64,000 bases of DNA, taken from Leadbetterella byssophila_A (lineage in GTDB: Bacteria > Bacteroidota > Bacteroidia > Cytophagales > Spirosomataceae). The translations under genes and the position numbers were made by a program. The stretch is taken from the NCBI GenBank assembly GCA_040394735.1, contig JBEBRR010000004.1:28363-92362 (forward strand). Direction: 5' to 3'. The notes under the pieces are model-generated. The model had not been told where the DNA came from. It searched no databases and saw nothing but the letters and a program-made list of their open reading frames with translations. Shown here one piece after another: positions 49,172-57,875 of the stretch; the first letter of the stretch is position 1, and every line of letters starts with the position of its first letter.

Positions 49172-49224
49172 TGGTGAATGGTAAATGATTATTAGATTGC
49201 GAATATTCATTTACCATTCACCAT
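49171..49224. repeat. 18-base perfect inverted repeat
   Basis: ATGGTGAATGGTAAATGA (49171-49188) and its reverse complement (49207-49224) flank an 18-base loop between the stop of the halogenase-like gene and the end of the minus-strand exported protein gene. It may act as a bidirectional terminator. Confidence 0.65.
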
Positions 49225-49235
49225 CAATAATCAGT

Positions 49236-49841
49236 TTAGTACGCCTCCTTAATTATCCTGTTTCCCAGCGTTTTTGCTGTTTTCTCGAAGCCTTCCCCGA
49301 TCCGTGATTCATTGCTGAAATTGCTTCCCCACTGGTCGCCAGGCGCATTCTCACTTTTGATCTTGAGCAATACTTTGGAAGGGTTTGCGGTTTCTGTAAA
49401 AGTCAGCAGGGTGGTGACTTTGGCCGGCTGCTTCATTACGCCGGCATCCCAGCCGGGATAAAGCCAGACGGCGTCTACCGTGAGCGTATAGGGGGCATCT
49501 TTACCCTGGGTAAAAACCGTACCTTTTTTGGCTGTTACCGTTTTGGCCAGAAGATCCATGAAATTGGGCTCCCAGATAGATTCTTTGGCCCCTTCCCATT
49601 TTTTGGCCCAGGTGTCACCGGTGCCGGCATTTTTTGCATTCAGTTCAGCAGTTCTTTCTTCGATGTATTGCTGTTCCGTCTTGTTTTCCTTGAACAGCTT
49701 CACATTGTCATAAGCAAATTTCACATTGACGGATTTAACGTCTTTCAGAAATTTGAAATCTCCCTGCTCTACGGACATTTTCTGGGCAGAGACTCCTGCT
49801 GCAGTCAGCAGAACAGATAGCAGAACGATAATTTTTTTCAT
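49236..49841 (-). CDS. Exported protein of unknown function
   Basis: A 201-residue exported protein with a signal peptide (MKKIIVLLSVLLTAAGVSAQ). The mature part has a beta-alpha-beta feel (FLKDVKSVNVKFAYDNVKLF, YTLTVDAVWLYPGWDAGVMK, KVTTLLTFTETANPSKVLLK) and no cysteines. I do not recognise the family. It stands alone, convergent with the halogenase-like gene, with its own -7 box. No link to pigment synthesis is suggested. Confidence 0.72.
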   Translation of the reverse strand: MKKIIVLLSVLLTAAGVSAQKMSVEQGDFKFLKDVKSVNVKFAYDNVKLFKENKTEQQYIEERTAELNAKNAGTGDTWAKKWEGAKESIWEPNFMDLLAKTVTAKKGTVFTQGKDAPYTLTVDAVWLYPGWDAGVMKQPAKVTTLLTFTETANPSKVLLKIKSENAPGDQWGSNFSNESRIGEGFEKTAKTLGNRIIKEAY

Positions 49842-49861
49842 AAGTTGATTATTTTAGATTT

Positions 49862-49869
49862 CAAATGTA
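49862..49869 (-). promoter_or_regulatory. -7 promoter box of the exported protein gene
   Basis: Minus-strand TACATTTG matches TAnnTTTG, 20 bases before the ATG at 49841. Confidence 0.5.
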
Positions 49870-49991
49870 CTCATTGCCCATGTTATATGAACATGAAATA
49901 CGTTTTTTTTAAGTTAAAAGTTGCGGTACAGTCATATTTAACACGCGGGAATGTTCCTTTTAGTTTTTCACTGTTATCTTTTCACTTAATC

Positions 49992-50495
49992 TCAGTGGCT
50001 TCGCAGCACATTCACTATCTTATCCCAGATCCCGGTCTGGTGAAAGGTAAATCTCTTGTGAACAATAAAATTGAAAATAAAGCTCATGCCCATTCCCATA
50101 AAATGGCCGAGAGTTCCGGCCGGGCTGAACTCCTTTCCCGTAATGGGTACGACCATTTTTCCGCCACCCATAATTTTCATCAGCAGGCGGATAGAGTAAT
50201 CGGCTCCATAAACAGTGATACAGCCTGAAATGATAATCGTGAGAAGGTATTTTACAATTTCACGGGTAGTTTTTCCCGAGTTCCGGGCATTAAAAGCAAG
50301 AAGTTTGGTCAGGTAAAAACCTACAGGAATAGAAACCAGGTAGCCTACCCAGAAGGCATTCACATTCTCCCATTTAAAGAAATTAACGAGAAGGGTGGTT
50401 CCCGTAAGATACTGGACAATGACCCCTCCCAAAGCAGCTATGAAATAGCCAATGAAGTTTTTGTTTTTTCGGTAGAGATTTCCTGTCCTGCTCAA
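49992..50495 (-). CDS. GtrA-family membrane protein
   Basis: A 167-residue membrane protein with four predicted helices (YFIAALGGVIVQYLTGTTLL, AFWVGYLVSIPVGFYLTKLL, VKYLLTIIISGCITVYG and LGHFMGMGMSFIFNFIVHKR). This is the GtrA fold; such proteins flip or help transfer polyprenyl-linked sugars. The conserved C-terminal F-x-x-x-R-x-x-x-F is in FIVHKRFTFH. The start is TTG (50493-50495), supported by a -7 box 22 bases upstream. No sugar transferase is adjacent, so its partner is unknown. Confidence 0.85.
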   Translation of the reverse strand: MSRTGNLYRKNKNFIGYFIAALGGVIVQYLTGTTLLVNFFKWENVNAFWVGYLVSIPVGFYLTKLLAFNARNSGKTTREIVKYLLTIIISGCITVYGADYSIRLLMKIMGGGKMVVPITGKEFSPAGTLGHFMGMGMSFIFNFIVHKRFTFHQTGIWDKIVNVLRSH

Positions 50496-50521
50496 AAGTG
50501 CTCAAGATTCTGATTAAAGTC

Positions 50522-50529
50522 CAAATATA
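50522..50529 (-). promoter_or_regulatory. -7 promoter box of the gtrA-like gene
   Basis: Minus-strand TATATTTG matches TAnnTTTG and supports the TTG start of the GtrA-like gene 26 bases further on. Confidence 0.5.
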
Positions 50530-50614
50530 CGAGCATTTTTGTGTTTTATATGAGTTTTTTTAGATAAAATCGATGATTCATTTCCCGCTTATCCGCTACG
50601 AAGGCATCCGGTGT

Positions 50615-50622
50615 TATATTTG
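50615..50622 (+). promoter_or_regulatory. -7 promoter box of the M23 peptidase gene
   Basis: TATATTTG, a full TAnnTTTG match, 29 bases before the ATG at 50652. Confidence 0.55.
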
Positions 50623-50651
50623 CGATAATTTTTCTTTATATAAGACCTCTG

Positions 50652-51569
50652 ATGCTGATTAACACACTGCTGATTGTATCGTCCGTTTTCTGTTTTAAAA
50701 CGGAGAGTGATACCGCTTTTTTGTTCAGGGAGCATCCGCGCTTTTTTGAAAAATATAAGGAACTCCTGGTCAATATCCGGAATTACTATGTTACCCCTCA
50801 GGAGGCGGAAGAGGAGTTTAAAGCCATTATGCATGAGCTGCGGAGAAAATTCCCCAATACTTTGGTCCCCGGAGAATACATTCCCCTGGTTTTTCCTCTG
50901 GCAGGCAGCAATGTTTCGGCGGTAGGGGGCAGAAACGGGAACGGGTTTTATGTGCATGATTTTGATCTGTTCAACCAGTCGGTCAGCGGAAGCCACCCGG
51001 CCCACGATATTTTTATTTACGACCGTGACCGCGACTGTATCGATGACCGCCGCGGCGAGTATGTGGATGTGGTTTCAGTAGGAAACGGGATAGTGATAGC
51101 GGTAGAGCACGACTGGAAGGAAGGGTCTGTCTTTAAAGGAGGAAATTACGTATGGGTCTATGACCTGGAACGGGGCGGACTGTGGTATTATGCGCATAAC
51201 CGCATCAGTGTGGTGCAGTCAGGCCAGCGGGTGCGGCCGGGAGATAAGCTGGGCGAGGTGGGAAGAACCGGTTTCAATGCGGCTCAGAACCGCTCAGACA
51301 CTCATCTTCACCTGATGTATCTTGAGCTGGATGATAACCTTTATCCGCATCCTGTCAATTACTATGAATGGCTGAAGGACGCAGAGACGATCTATACTTC
51401 TTCAACAGCTGAAAAGTATCATCCGCCTCGCCGGCTGAACCTGATTCCTTTAAAAGGAAAAGAACCCGGGAAAGCCGGCATAAACAGGACATTTCCTGTC
51501 ACGCTTCAGGTTAAGGCAGGCGGTTACGGAGGTACTGCACGATCGAATAAAAGATATAACCGAAAATGA
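50652..51569 (+). CDS. M23-family metallopeptidase, probably envelope-located
   Basis: A 305-residue protein with an N-terminal hydrophobic stretch (LINTLLIVSSVFCF) that may act as a signal. The M23 (LytM) domain has its zinc ligands: His115 and Asp119 (HPAHD), His182 region (YYAHN) and His218-Leu-His220 (THLHLM). These are the intact HxxxD and HxH motifs, so it should be an active peptidoglycan endopeptidase. The last 40 residues are basic (RKAGGYGG and RSNKRYNRK-like). Its 3' end overlaps the convergent pssA gene by 59 bases. Confidence 0.85.
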   Translation: MLINTLLIVSSVFCFKTESDTAFLFREHPRFFEKYKELLVNIRNYYVTPQEAEEEFKAIMHELRRKFPNTLVPGEYIPLVFPLAGSNVSAVGGRNGNGFYVHDFDLFNQSVSGSHPAHDIFIYDRDRDCIDDRRGEYVDVVSVGNGIVIAVEHDWKEGSVFKGGNYVWVYDLERGGLWYYAHNRISVVQSGQRVRPGDKLGEVGRTGFNAAQNRSDTHLHLMYLELDDNLYPHPVNYYEWLKDAETIYTSSTAEKYHPPRRLNLIPLKGKEPGKAGINRTFPVTLQVKAGGYGGTARSNKRYNRK

Positions 51570-52209
51570 TCAGGGGCACGGCAGTCAGCTTCAGCGCGGC
51601 CAGCAGAATGACGGAAACCAGGATCAGCGTATAGGTGAACCGGTTATCTTTCCAGCTGTAATTCCTGAATTTTAAAGCAGGTAGCGGAATTTCTGCCACC
51701 AGGAGGTAGGAAAAGATCAGGATATACACCGGTAAAAACCACGAATTCAGGAGGATATCTGCGATATCCGGCCGGCTTTGGGCCAGGTAAGGGAAAACCG
51801 CTATGACCATGCCATTGGCCGGCGTGGGCACGCCGATGAAGCTCATGGATTGCCGGGTGTCAATATTGAATTTGGCCAGGCGGAGGGCAGAAAATACGGG
51901 AATAAGAAGGGCCAGGTACTGCGCGTTTTGCGGCAGATAGCCGGAATCACTGATGAACGCCCACAGGATAAACCCCGGCAGTACACCGAAAGAAACCACA
52001 TCAGCCAGTGAGTCCAGTTGTTTGCCCAGTTCCGAGCTTTCTTTCAGCAGCCGGGCTACAAAACCATCAAAAAAGTCGAGGATAAGCGCTATCCCGATGA
52101 AAAGCCCCCCTCTTTTAAGGTCGCCATCCTGCAATACGGCCAGGATACCCAGACAACCACAGAGAAGGTTGGATAAAGTAATAAAATTAGATGCGGTAAA
52201 GAGCCTCAC
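51511..52209 (-). CDS. pssA: CDP-diacylglycerol-serine O-phosphatidyltransferase
   Basis: A 232-residue integral membrane enzyme that makes phosphatidylserine, the precursor of phosphatidylethanolamine. The CDP-alcohol phosphotransferase motif (D-G-x2-A-R-x8-G-x3-D-x3-D) runs across DFFDGFVARLLKESSELGKQ and LDSLADVVSFG. Some seven hydrophobic segments are visible. It starts within the last codon of the MBL gene and they share four bases, so they form a unit. Its 3' end overlaps the M23 peptidase gene in the antisense direction for 59 bases. Confidence 0.9.
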   Translation of the reverse strand: MRLFTASNFITLSNLLCGCLGILAVLQDGDLKRGGLFIGIALILDFFDGFVARLLKESSELGKQLDSLADVVSFGVLPGFILWAFISDSGYLPQNAQYLALLIPVFSALRLAKFNIDTRQSMSFIGVPTPANGMVIAVFPYLAQSRPDIADILLNSWFLPVYILIFSYLLVAEIPLPALKFRNYSWKDNRFTYTLILVSVILLAALKLTAVPLIIFGYIFYSIVQYLRNRLP

Positions 52210-52847
52210 GATTGCAAAAATGGGTTAAGTTTTTTCTCCTCTCCGATGGTGGTAGGTTGCATATGCCCGGCATATACTGTATAATCATCCGGAAGTGGGA
52301 AAAGCCGGGTCCGGATGGAGTGAATAAGAGTGTCGTAATCACCCAGGGGCAGGTCGGTTCTGCCGATGCTGCGATGAAACAGGCAGTCACCGCTGACCAC
52401 CCACCTGTCTGCTTCGCAGATGAAGGCCACATGGCCGGGAGCATGGCCGGGTACATGGATGATATCCAGCACGGTATTTCCGAACCGGAAGCTATCGCCG
52501 TCTTCAAAATAATGTTGGGCTTCCACAGGCTCACAGCCCGGAATCCCCCAAAGTTTGCAGCGGGTTTCGAAATCGGCCAGCAAAGGTTTTTCCAGGGGGT
52601 GCATATATATTTCCACCCCGAACGTTCGGGCTATATAAGCAGCGCCGAACACATGATCAAGGTGGGCGTGGGTAAGCAGAATGGCTTTTACGGTCAGTCC
52701 TTCGTTCTGAATATAATCCCGCAGCTGTTCTTTTTCCGCCTGCGTGTAACAGCCGGGATCGATCACCACGGCTTCGCGGGTCTCATCAGAGAGGACATAA
52801 GTGTTCTCCGAAAACGGAGAGAATACAAACGGGCGGATATTTACCAT
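52206..52847 (-). CDS. Metallo-beta-lactamase-fold hydrolase, glyoxalase II-like
   Basis: A 213-residue soluble enzyme. The metal motif is H60-A-H-L-D64-H65 in LTHAHLDHVFG, then GHAPGHVAF, then VSGDCLFHRSIGRTDLPLGD, as in YcbL-type glyoxalase II relatives; all ligands are present. It hydrolyses thioesters such as lactoylglutathione or another small thioester. It is translationally coupled to pssA. Two overlapping -7 boxes precede it, so the leader may be as short as four bases. Confidence 0.88.
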   Translation of the reverse strand: MVNIRPFVFSPFSENTYVLSDETREAVVIDPGCYTQAEKEQLRDYIQNEGLTVKAILLTHAHLDHVFGAAYIARTFGVEIYMHPLEKPLLADFETRCKLWGIPGCEPVEAQHYFEDGDSFRFGNTVLDIIHVPGHAPGHVAFICEADRWVVSGDCLFHRSIGRTDLPLGDYDTLIHSIRTRLFPLPDDYTVYAGHMQPTTIGEEKKLNPFLQS

Positions 52848-52855
52848 ATTGGGGG

Positions 52856-52872
52856 CAAATATAACAAAAATA
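52856..52872 (-). promoter_or_regulatory. Two overlapping -7 promoter boxes of the MBL-pssA unit
   Basis: Minus strand: TATTTTTG at 52872-52865 and TATATTTG at 52863-52856, both TAnnTTTG. The nearer one would start the mRNA only about four bases before the ATG at 52847. Confidence 0.45.
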
Positions 52873-52930
52873 CAATTCGTATGCCGCGCCGGATTATCGC
52901 ATCCGGGATAATAAGTCAGGTAAAGCGGTA

Positions 52931-55900
52931 TTACTTGCTTTTGGGGAGTTCCAGGTAAAAGGTAGTTCCTTCGCCTTCCACGGAGTCAAACCAGAGATTT
53001 CCCCCGGCATGCTCAATTCCTCTTTTGGCCATTGATAAGCCCAGGCCGGAGCCACCCTGTTTGGTGCTGAAATTGGGGATAAATACCTTTTTACGAAGTT
53101 CTTCTGAAATTCCTGCGCCATTGTCCTGCACTTCCACCATGCCCATTTCTCCTTTTTCCGACACCGATACAGAAATGATAGGCTTGCGGGTGGGCGGCAC
53201 AGACTGCAGTCCGTTCAGAACCAGGTTATTGACGGCACGGCTCAGGATCATCTTATCCCCGCTGACCATGATCTCTTTTGCTTCTGTCCGGAAATTGATT
53301 TTGATATTATTGTTCTGGGAGTAAAGGTCAATGGTTTTTTGTACCGCGGGCACCAGGTCAAAGATCTCTGTACGGGGAACGGGCATTTTGGCAAATTCCG
53401 AGAAGGAATTGGCGATCTCCGAAATGTTGTCGATCTGCTCATTGATAGAGGCCAGTGCACGGTCTATTTTCTGCCGGGTTTCCTCGTTGTCTGCCGGCAG
53501 GGTACGCTGGAGCTGCTGGATAGACAGCTTCATGGGGGTCAACGGATTTTTGATCTCGTGGGCTACCTGCCGTGCCATTTCCCTCCAGGCGGTTTGCTTT
53601 TCACTGGCAGACAGCGCCACACGGCTTTCTTCCAGCTTTTTGATCATCCGGTTGTATTCATTGGTCAGCAGGCCGATCTCATCGTTCGACCGCCAGGTGA
53701 TTTCCTCATTTTTGGCGTCGAGGTTGGTCTTTTTCAGTTTCTGGGCGATCAGTTTCAGGGGGTCGGTCAGGTTGGTGCTGGCAGCATAGGAGAACGCCAG
53801 CAGGATAAAGAACATGACCAGGAATATGATGAGAATGGCGGCGCCTACTTCTTTGATCTGCCTTTGCAGCGAGTAGTCTGCTTCAGGATAAGAAATCCCG
53901 ATCACCCCGTAGGTTTTTCCGTCAGGCGCTTTGCCTCCCAGGTAAACGGTCTTGATGGCGAGAGAGCCCAGGGCTTCGTCCAGCAGTATTTCATTGCCCT
54001 GTTCGGAGATGATGCGGGTATAAGCTGCAGGGTTGATCCGGTCAGATAGCTGGTGTGCCCGGTAGAGACCGGGAGTGGAGGTATAGGTCAGGCGGCCCTC
54101 AGTATCAAAAATGCTGATTTCAAAATCCGTCGAAAGCGCAAGGCTGCTTAGCTGTTCTTCCAGGTATGCCCTGGTACTCTTTCCCCTGAGGTAGTCCTGG
54201 TAATGCAGGTTAATGGTATTGGCCACATTCAGGGAATTCTCTCTTATGGCCCGATTCTGAAGGGTCATAAATGAGCTGATCACCACACCCAGGGTCAGGA
54301 GAATGATGATGGTGAGCGGTACCAGGAAGGCCAGGTTCAGGAAAAACTGGATTTTGGAAGAGAAGCTGATCCGGTACACTTTGAACCCGGAAAGGATACC
54401 CAGGATGGCCAGTAACCCGACGGTCCCTGTCAGGGTGATCAGGAACAGGTAGGAAAATCCGGAAAGGGTATCGCGGTAAAAGTCGGAAGCCTGGGTCACC
54501 ACGGCAGTATTTCCGTCTGAATCTTTAAGGATATAGTGGAGGTACCCTTGGGTGAGGGCCTGGTAGCCGGTGGTATCGGCCCCTGAGAGTAATCCAAGGT
54601 CAAACTCCCGCTGATAGTCAAAGCTCCCTTCCCTATAAATGGTGTGCCGGTTCTGGTCCAGGAGCGCGTAGCTGAAGGTGGCCATCGCCGGGTCGCGGCG
54701 CAGCGAGTTATCGTTCAGCTTTTCAGTGGTATGGGCAAGGTCGGCGGTAGTATAGGTGACTTTTACCATCACCACCCCCCGGATAATGTTGTTTTTTATG
54801 ACTTCGGAGAAGAGAACATACCTGTTTTTCCCGTTTTCCTTACGGAGGAAGTAAAGACCGGGATATTCGGTCCGGTTGGCTTTTCCGGCATATTGGGCGT
54901 ACACCCGGCTCAGGCTGGGGAGAGAATCGCCCGCCACCGGTCTTCCGCTGGTGGTATAGGCCTGAACGTCTACCTGGTAGGCATCAAAATAGGGACTCAG
55001 GAGACTGTCTTTTATCAGGTATTGCAATGATTCATGAGCCAGGACAGGCCTTTCCAGTGTATTGGCAATGGTGGTGTCGTTACGGATCAGGTTATTGAAC
55101 TGGTTCAGCAGCAGTTCGGCTTTGAGGTCTTTCTGCTGCAGAAGCTTTTCCGCAAACAGCCGCTTGTCCTGCAGGCTTTTCTCGTTATCCTGGCGGGTGA
55201 CCAGGCTGAACAGGATAAAAGTAAAGGCAAAGACCCCTGTAAGGAAATAAATAAAGGTTTTGAACCGGAGGATATAGAAATAGCGGGGGAGCTTCAGTAA
55301 GAATGCCGCCAGGAAATACAGGGCGGAAATAAGGCATACCCAGTAGTTCAGCTCATGGTAATAAAACAGCATGGCAGCCAGCAGGGTGCCGTAAAGCCAA
55401 TGCAGGAAACCGAAGCGGGTATTGGATTGTATCTTCCCGAAAACATTGATCAGAAGGTGATTGCCGAGAAAATAAATGCCGGATAAACTAAACAGGAACA
55501 GGTAGGTTCCCATTTTAATGTTGGTCAGCTTGAGGGAATAATCCAGGCCGATCACCTGGTTATTGTAAATTTTAAGCACCTGTGTATAAACGAAATATCC
55601 CAGGGCAATGGCGGCAAGAACCACAGCCACGGAAATCAGGCTTTTTATGTTGACGGAATATTTCCTGACGCTGTTATAGGTCAGGGCTTCCAGCTGCCAC
55701 AGAGCCATATAGGCCAGTACCAGCATCACCGAGAAGGCCGACAGGATCATGTCGCCGAAGCCGGGCGGAACCACCAGGTACTGGGGAATCAGCGATTCGG
55801 GCAACAGCTGCCATGGTAATCCCAGCATAAGCATCCATAAACGGATGAAGAGCACCAGCAGGATCAGGTTAATGCTGGCCAGCATGAAGCGGTGCTTTTT

Positions 55901-56572
55901 CTCCAGGGTGCTGATATGGAAGATACAAAAGATTCCTATCAGGATGAGACCGGCCGAGAAAAGCAGAAGCGTGCCTTTGGATGCCCTCATGGTAAGGGTC
56001 TGCGGATTTTCCGCCGGCGTAATATAAAAAAGAGGCTTTCCACCGGAAGCCCTGATCTTAAAGCTGCCTGCTGATGGCTTCGGGGAAATGGCGGTGGGGA
56101 TGGTGTAAAAAATACCGTAGTCGAAACCCGAGATACCCTCATGGTCTGCCTGGTAAAGGTTGATGAGGCTGACCACCTCATAGCGGTGGTTCCCTTTGCG
56201 GAAAGGTGATTTTACCAGGAGTCCGTAGTTTTTATGGTATTCTACGAGCTGCTCACCTTCCCCTTCTGTCCGGCCTTCGGGAATATATTTATGGGAAGAC
56301 CAGTAGATCAGGCTGTCGTCTTTAAAGATAAAATAAGGATAGGCGGCTTCAAGGCCGTAACGGGCAAAATCCCCGCTGTTAATTAAGGGCTCAAGGGCAG
56401 CGTGCCCCGACCGGGCAGTGGAAATGGCCTGGTCGATGTTTTTCTGGATGATGCTTTCATATTTGTTCTCACTTTCTTTATCGCGAAAAACAAGGCTGAA
56501 AAATCCGGCCACAAAAAAAAGTATCCCGAGGATAAGGAATATGAATTTGGTCGGTTTTTTCACTTGAAACAT
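52931..56572 (-). CDS. Large NtrY-like sensor histidine kinase
   Basis: A 1213-residue membrane histidine kinase, much longer than the usual 450-700. The N terminus has a helix and an extracytoplasmic part (residues 30-200), then about eight helices (210-450), then a second extracytoplasmic segment (470-730), two more helices near 735-790, a Cache-like part (800-900), a helix and a HAMP linker at 940-965. HisKA follows with phospho-acceptor His1005 in RQVAHEIKNPLTPMKL, then HATPase_c: NLVLNGLQSV (N box), DNGAGISEEL (G1) and GGSGLGLSMAKRGIEHAGG (G2). No response regulator gene is adjacent. The upstream TATATTTC at 56590-56597 (minus) may be its -7 box. Confidence 0.88.
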   Translation of the reverse strand: MFQVKKPTKFIFLILGILFFVAGFFSLVFRDKESENKYESIIQKNIDQAISTARSGHAALEPLINSGDFARYGLEAAYPYFIFKDDSLIYWSSHKYIPEGRTEGEGEQLVEYHKNYGLLVKSPFRKGNHRYEVVSLINLYQADHEGISGFDYGIFYTIPTAISPKPSAGSFKIRASGGKPLFYITPAENPQTLTMRASKGTLLLFSAGLILIGIFCIFHISTLEKKHRFMLASINLILLVLFIRLWMLMLGLPWQLLPESLIPQYLVVPPGFGDMILSAFSVMLVLAYMALWQLEALTYNSVRKYSVNIKSLISVAVVLAAIALGYFVYTQVLKIYNNQVIGLDYSLKLTNIKMGTYLFLFSLSGIYFLGNHLLINVFGKIQSNTRFGFLHWLYGTLLAAMLFYYHELNYWVCLISALYFLAAFLLKLPRYFYILRFKTFIYFLTGVFAFTFILFSLVTRQDNEKSLQDKRLFAEKLLQQKDLKAELLLNQFNNLIRNDTTIANTLERPVLAHESLQYLIKDSLLSPYFDAYQVDVQAYTTSGRPVAGDSLPSLSRVYAQYAGKANRTEYPGLYFLRKENGKNRYVLFSEVIKNNIIRGVVMVKVTYTTADLAHTTEKLNDNSLRRDPAMATFSYALLDQNRHTIYREGSFDYQREFDLGLLSGADTTGYQALTQGYLHYILKDSDGNTAVVTQASDFYRDTLSGFSYLFLITLTGTVGLLAILGILSGFKVYRISFSSKIQFFLNLAFLVPLTIIILLTLGVVISSFMTLQNRAIRENSLNVANTINLHYQDYLRGKSTRAYLEEQLSSLALSTDFEISIFDTEGRLTYTSTPGLYRAHQLSDRINPAAYTRIISEQGNEILLDEALGSLAIKTVYLGGKAPDGKTYGVIGISYPEADYSLQRQIKEVGAAILIIFLVMFFILLAFSYAASTNLTDPLKLIAQKLKKTNLDAKNEEITWRSNDEIGLLTNEYNRMIKKLEESRVALSASEKQTAWREMARQVAHEIKNPLTPMKLSIQQLQRTLPADNEETRQKIDRALASINEQIDNISEIANSFSEFAKMPVPRTEIFDLVPAVQKTIDLYSQNNNIKINFRTEAKEIMVSGDKMILSRAVNNLVLNGLQSVPPTRKPIISVSVSEKGEMGMVEVQDNGAGISEELRKKVFIPNFSTKQGGSGLGLSMAKRGIEHAGGNLWFDSVEGEGTTFYLELPKSK

Positions 56573-56783
56573 CTCTAGGCTATCCTTCGGAAATATATGA
56601 TTTCCAAAACCTGATTCAGAAATCGTGCCAAAGCGCAGGAATACACCCCCTTCCTGTATTAAACCCCGCCTTATGCCGGGAAGTTCGGTAATGAAAAATA
56701 AATTTATAACTTGCCGCCGGAATCAGACAGGGACGCTCGGTTTAATGTCTCTGCAGCCACCGGAACGTTTACGGATAATAGGG

Positions 56784-57290
56784 ATGGATACTAACTGGAC
56801 AGGGTTTCTGGGAGTGATAGCGGTGCTGGCAGGCGCCGGGTTTATTTTTTATGCCGCCTGGCGAAGACGGAGAGATGAGGCAGCCGTAAAGGCGGCCCGG
56901 CTGGCCATCAGCTACCCCCTGCAGCTGCAGGCAGGTGAACGTATGATTCTTTTCCTGGAGAGAATAAGGCCTCAGAACCTGCTGACACGTATCAGCACAC
57001 TCCATCTGAGTCCTACAGAGCTGCAGCAGACCATTCTGCGGGAGATCCGGACAGAGCTGGATCACAATGCCGCCCAACAACTGTATATCGGAAAAGATAC
57101 CTGGAAAAAGATCACGGCGGCGGCTACGGCTACCTCGGCGTCACTGGTTCATGCGATAGCGGAAAGATCGGCTGATACCGATACTAAGGTGATAGTGGTC
57201 AGTGTGTTGCAAAATGAAGACCCCACGGTAACGGCACTTATAGAGGAAGCCCTGGGTGCAATAAAAGATGAGGTGCAACAGAATTTTTAA
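56784..57290 (+). CDS. Small membrane-anchored protein of unknown function
   Basis: A 168-residue protein. One N-terminal helix (FLGVIAVLAGAGFIFYAAWR) is followed by a charged cytoplasmic part: RRRRDEAAVKAARLAISYPL, a helix around LQAGERMILFLERIRPQNLL, and a final amphipathic helix (LIEEALGAIKDEVQQNF). It resembles the DUF7935-type protein seen in Bacteroidota genomes, but I am not sure of this. I start at ATG 56784; earlier in-frame ATGs would give an uncharacteristic N terminus. It precedes the YtxH-like gene by 41 bases. Confidence 0.7.
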   Translation: MDTNWTGFLGVIAVLAGAGFIFYAAWRRRRDEAAVKAARLAISYPLQLQAGERMILFLERIRPQNLLTRISTLHLSPTELQQTILREIRTELDHNAAQQLYIGKDTWKKITAAATATSASLVHAIAERSADTDTKVIVVSVLQNEDPTVTALIEEALGAIKDEVQQNF

Positions 57291-57331
57291 AGGAAGGCAG
57301 ACGTTATTATTCAAAATAAACAAACACAATC

Positions 57332-57676
57332 ATGGCAGTTAACAAAAAACATCTGGCCACTTTTATCCTGGGTGCAGCAGCCGGGGTAGCATTGAACAAA
57401 TACCTGAATTCCGAAGACGGTGAAAAAATGGTAGAAAACCTGAAGGAAAAGGGCAAGCAGCTGAAATCCGAGGCGGAATCCGCCGCTGATCGGGTACCTC
57501 AGTATTTCGAAGACCTGAAAGCGGGCGCTAGCGAAAAATTCAACGAGATCGTAGGGAATCTGAAAGAAAAATACCCTGATGCGGAAAAAATGCTCAACGA
57601 TCTATTTGCCGGTTTTTCCAAACCCCAAAATGAAGCGGGCACCGGCGTTGAAGTAGAAGAGGAGAAGAAGGCCTGA
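57332..57676 (+). CDS. YtxH-domain protein
   Basis: A 114-residue protein with a short hydrophobic N-terminal segment rich in Ala and Gly (HLATFILGAAAGVALNKYL), then a long charged helix (NLKEKGKQLKSEAESAADRV) and an acidic C terminus ending VEVEEEKKA. This is the YtxH-like layout, a stress-linked small membrane-anchored protein in many bacteria; its molecular function is unknown. Confidence 0.85.
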   Translation: MAVNKKHLATFILGAAAGVALNKYLNSEDGEKMVENLKEKGKQLKSEAESAADRVPQYFEDLKAGASEKFNEIVGNLKEKYPDAEKMLNDLFAGFSKPQNEAGTGVEVEEEKKA

Positions 57677-57755
57677 TCCTGCACGGATCGGGTTGAGAGA
57701 GGAGCTGTCCGGAATATACTTGTAGGAATACTGGTTTATTCATGGGGAAATTGTA

Positions 57756-57763
57756 TAAATTTG
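57756..57763 (+). promoter_or_regulatory. -7 promoter box upstream of trkH
   Basis: TAAATTTG, a full TAnnTTTG match. The open reading frame of trkH extends back to 57759, but its first standard start codon is GTG at 57876, so the leader would be long or the start non-standard. Confidence 0.5.
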
Positions 57764-57875
57764 GTCCGAAAAACGGAACGCTCTGAGAAAGTTTAATCTG
57801 AGAATAAGCTGGATAAGTATTAAGGAGAAGTTTTTTATCCTTAAAGAGAGCCTCGAGAGTAAAATCGATAAGGGC

